NCBI GenBank assembly: GCA_031268115.1
Contig: JAIRXV010000463.1
Span: 1 to 6,002, forward strand
Origin: Bifidobacteriaceae bacterium
Lineage (GTDB): Bacteria > Actinomycetota > Actinomycetes > Actinomycetales > WQXJ01
Direction of reading: 5' to 3'
Length of the DNA: 6,002 nt
Of the stretch, positions 5,193-6,002 are shown one piece after another (position 1 is the stretch's first letter; each line of letters starts with the position of its first letter). A program made the translations under genes and the position numbers. Under the pieces are notes generated by a model, which worked only from the letters and a program-made list of their open reading frames with translations, searched no databases and was not told the DNA's origin.

Positions 5193-6002
5193 TCAACCCA
5201 TCCCGTCAGCCACGGCCGCGGGGGGCACACCCTCGTCTCTGCAACGAGCTGGTACTACCAGGACGGGGCATACCGCATGGTGAAGAACCGCTTGCGAAGT
5301 GGATCCGAGCAACAAACCCGAGAATCCACCCCGACCGCGGGACCCCACAACAACCAAGTCAACCGCAGTGGAGAACTCGACCAGGAGGGACGCGGCCGCA
5401 CCGTCTAGGCCGTGACGGCGCACCGCAAACCCCTCCGGGGTCTGCCTGTCTTTGAGCACACGCTCGACCAAGATGTCCAGACCGGTTTCAAGGTCCGCCA
5501 GGATCGCGTCGTGGTCCACAACGGCCGGAGCCCAAGCAAACAGGCTGGTGCCGGTGGTCACGGGGATGGATGAGAACGCGGTCAGAGTCGCATTCCACGC
5601 GAGGGCCTCGTCTAGTGCCCGGCCGAGCGCAATTTCCGAGGACGGCGATCCGTCCACGCCGACTACGATTCGGCGAACTGGCCCTATCGGCCAGGGTTGG
5701 TCCTTGCTCTTGCCGGTATGCAGCGGCACGATGACGGTTGGACAGTGCCCGTGCGCCGGCAGCGCGCTTGAGACCGTTCCCAACAGCCGCTCCGTGAATC
5801 CCCCTCGGCCCCTAGTTCCGACCACGGCCATGGCCACACTCTTCGACAGCTCGACCAACGCCCCCGCCGGATCCCCCACCTCCAGCGAAGAGCTGACCGC
5901 TACCCCGCGTGCCGTGACATGCGCCTCGGCGCTCTCAAGTCCCGCCACTGCGCCGCTCGTGATCGCCGCGTTGTCCAAGGCGGCGTAGCCCCCGTCCAGC
6001 GA
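5193..6002 (-). CDS. Tandem universal stress protein (UspA family), N-terminus outside window
   Basis: The frame is open to the right edge; 269 residues are visible, starting SLDGGYAAL. Two Usp domains occur in tandem, an arrangement frequent in actinobacteria. The visible end of domain 1 (about 1-94) contains the nucleotide-binding signature G-2x-G-9x-G-T in GTRGRGGFTERLLGT (63-77). Domain 2 (about 112-252) is complete, with VVGVDGS near 114-120 and GSRGRGGFSGLLLGS (221-235). Both signatures are of the ATP-binding Usp type, so cytosolic ATP binding is expected; the physiological role (dormancy, hypoxia or other stress) cannot be decided here. About 50-60 N-terminal residues, including the first domain's VGVDGS-type motif, should lie beyond the edge, judged by comparison with domain 2. 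TTG 5978 could be read as a start but would lie inside domain 1. Its TGA (5193-5195) is 1 nt from the yggS start, so the genes likely form an operon. Confidence 0.93.
   Translation of the reverse strand, partial: SLDGGYAALDNAAITSGAVAGLESAEAHVTARGVAVSSSLEVGDPAGALVELSKSVAMAVVGTRGRGGFTERLLGTVSSALPAHGHCPTVIVPLHTGKSKDQPWPIGPVRRIVVGVDGSPSSEIALGRALDEALAWNATLTAFSSIPVTTGTSLFAWAPAVVDHDAILADLETGLDILVERVLKDRQTPEGFAVRRHGLDGAAASLLVEFSTAVDLVVVGSRGRGGFSGLLLGSTSQAVLHHAVCPVLVVPARCRDEGVPPAAVADGMG

Noticed and set aside
5192..5230. Upstream GTG 5230 as the yggS start
   Set aside because: It adds 13 residues unlike the family and overlaps the Usp gene by 38 nt without proper RBS spacing; GTG 5191 sits right after the Usp stop.
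4998..5408. + strand open frame across the yggS/Usp junction
   Set aside because: It lies antisense to two well-supported family members and has no recognisable motif of its own.

Overview
This is a GC-rich window with the look of a high-GC Gram-positive (Actinomycetota) chromosome. The signs are strong G/C bias at third codon positions, GTG starts, a secreted glycine-rich protein with the W-L/Y-R-D/G-G type of Ig-like repeats common in actinobacterial surface proteins, and a mycobacterial/corynebacterial-style aldo/keto reductase. Genus cannot be assigned from the sequence alone. There is no sign of phage, IS element, CRISPR, tRNA or rRNA.

Layout, left to right. (1) 2-664 (+): the C-terminal 220 residues of a low-complexity protein with thirteen GFP units in a Pro/Gly/Gln-rich repeat; its start lies outside the window. 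(2) 665-817: convergent gap with a strong bidirectional hairpin terminator (714-755) and a second hairpin (754-789). (3) 818-1651 (-): aldo/keto reductase with the complete catalytic tetrad. A 14-bp LacI-family-type dyad (1704-1717) lies just upstream. (4) 1694-1922: 229-nt gap holding three consecutive stem-loops; the last (1813-1860) is a likely terminator for the next gene. (5) 1923-4313 (-): a 796-residue secreted protein with a signal peptide, a Gly-rich N-terminal half, three Ig-like repeats, a Gly/Asp linker and a very basic C-terminus. It has its own RBS and a plausible promoter. (6) 4457-5191 (-): YggS/PLPBP-family pyridoxal-phosphate homeostasis protein. (7) 5193-6002 (-): tandem universal stress protein, cut by the right edge, whose stop is 1 nt from the YggS start, so the two are probably co-transcribed and translationally coupled.

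How the genes relate. The USP-YggS pair looks like a housekeeping/stress operon. The secreted protein has a separate promoter behind it. The reductase is a separate unit, possibly controlled by a LacI-family repressor. No multi-gene novel system is evident. The less ordinary items are the two repeat-rich proteins, the operator-like dyad, the hairpin cluster, and a yggS gene next to a USP gene instead of the cell-division neighbours usual in Actinomycetota.
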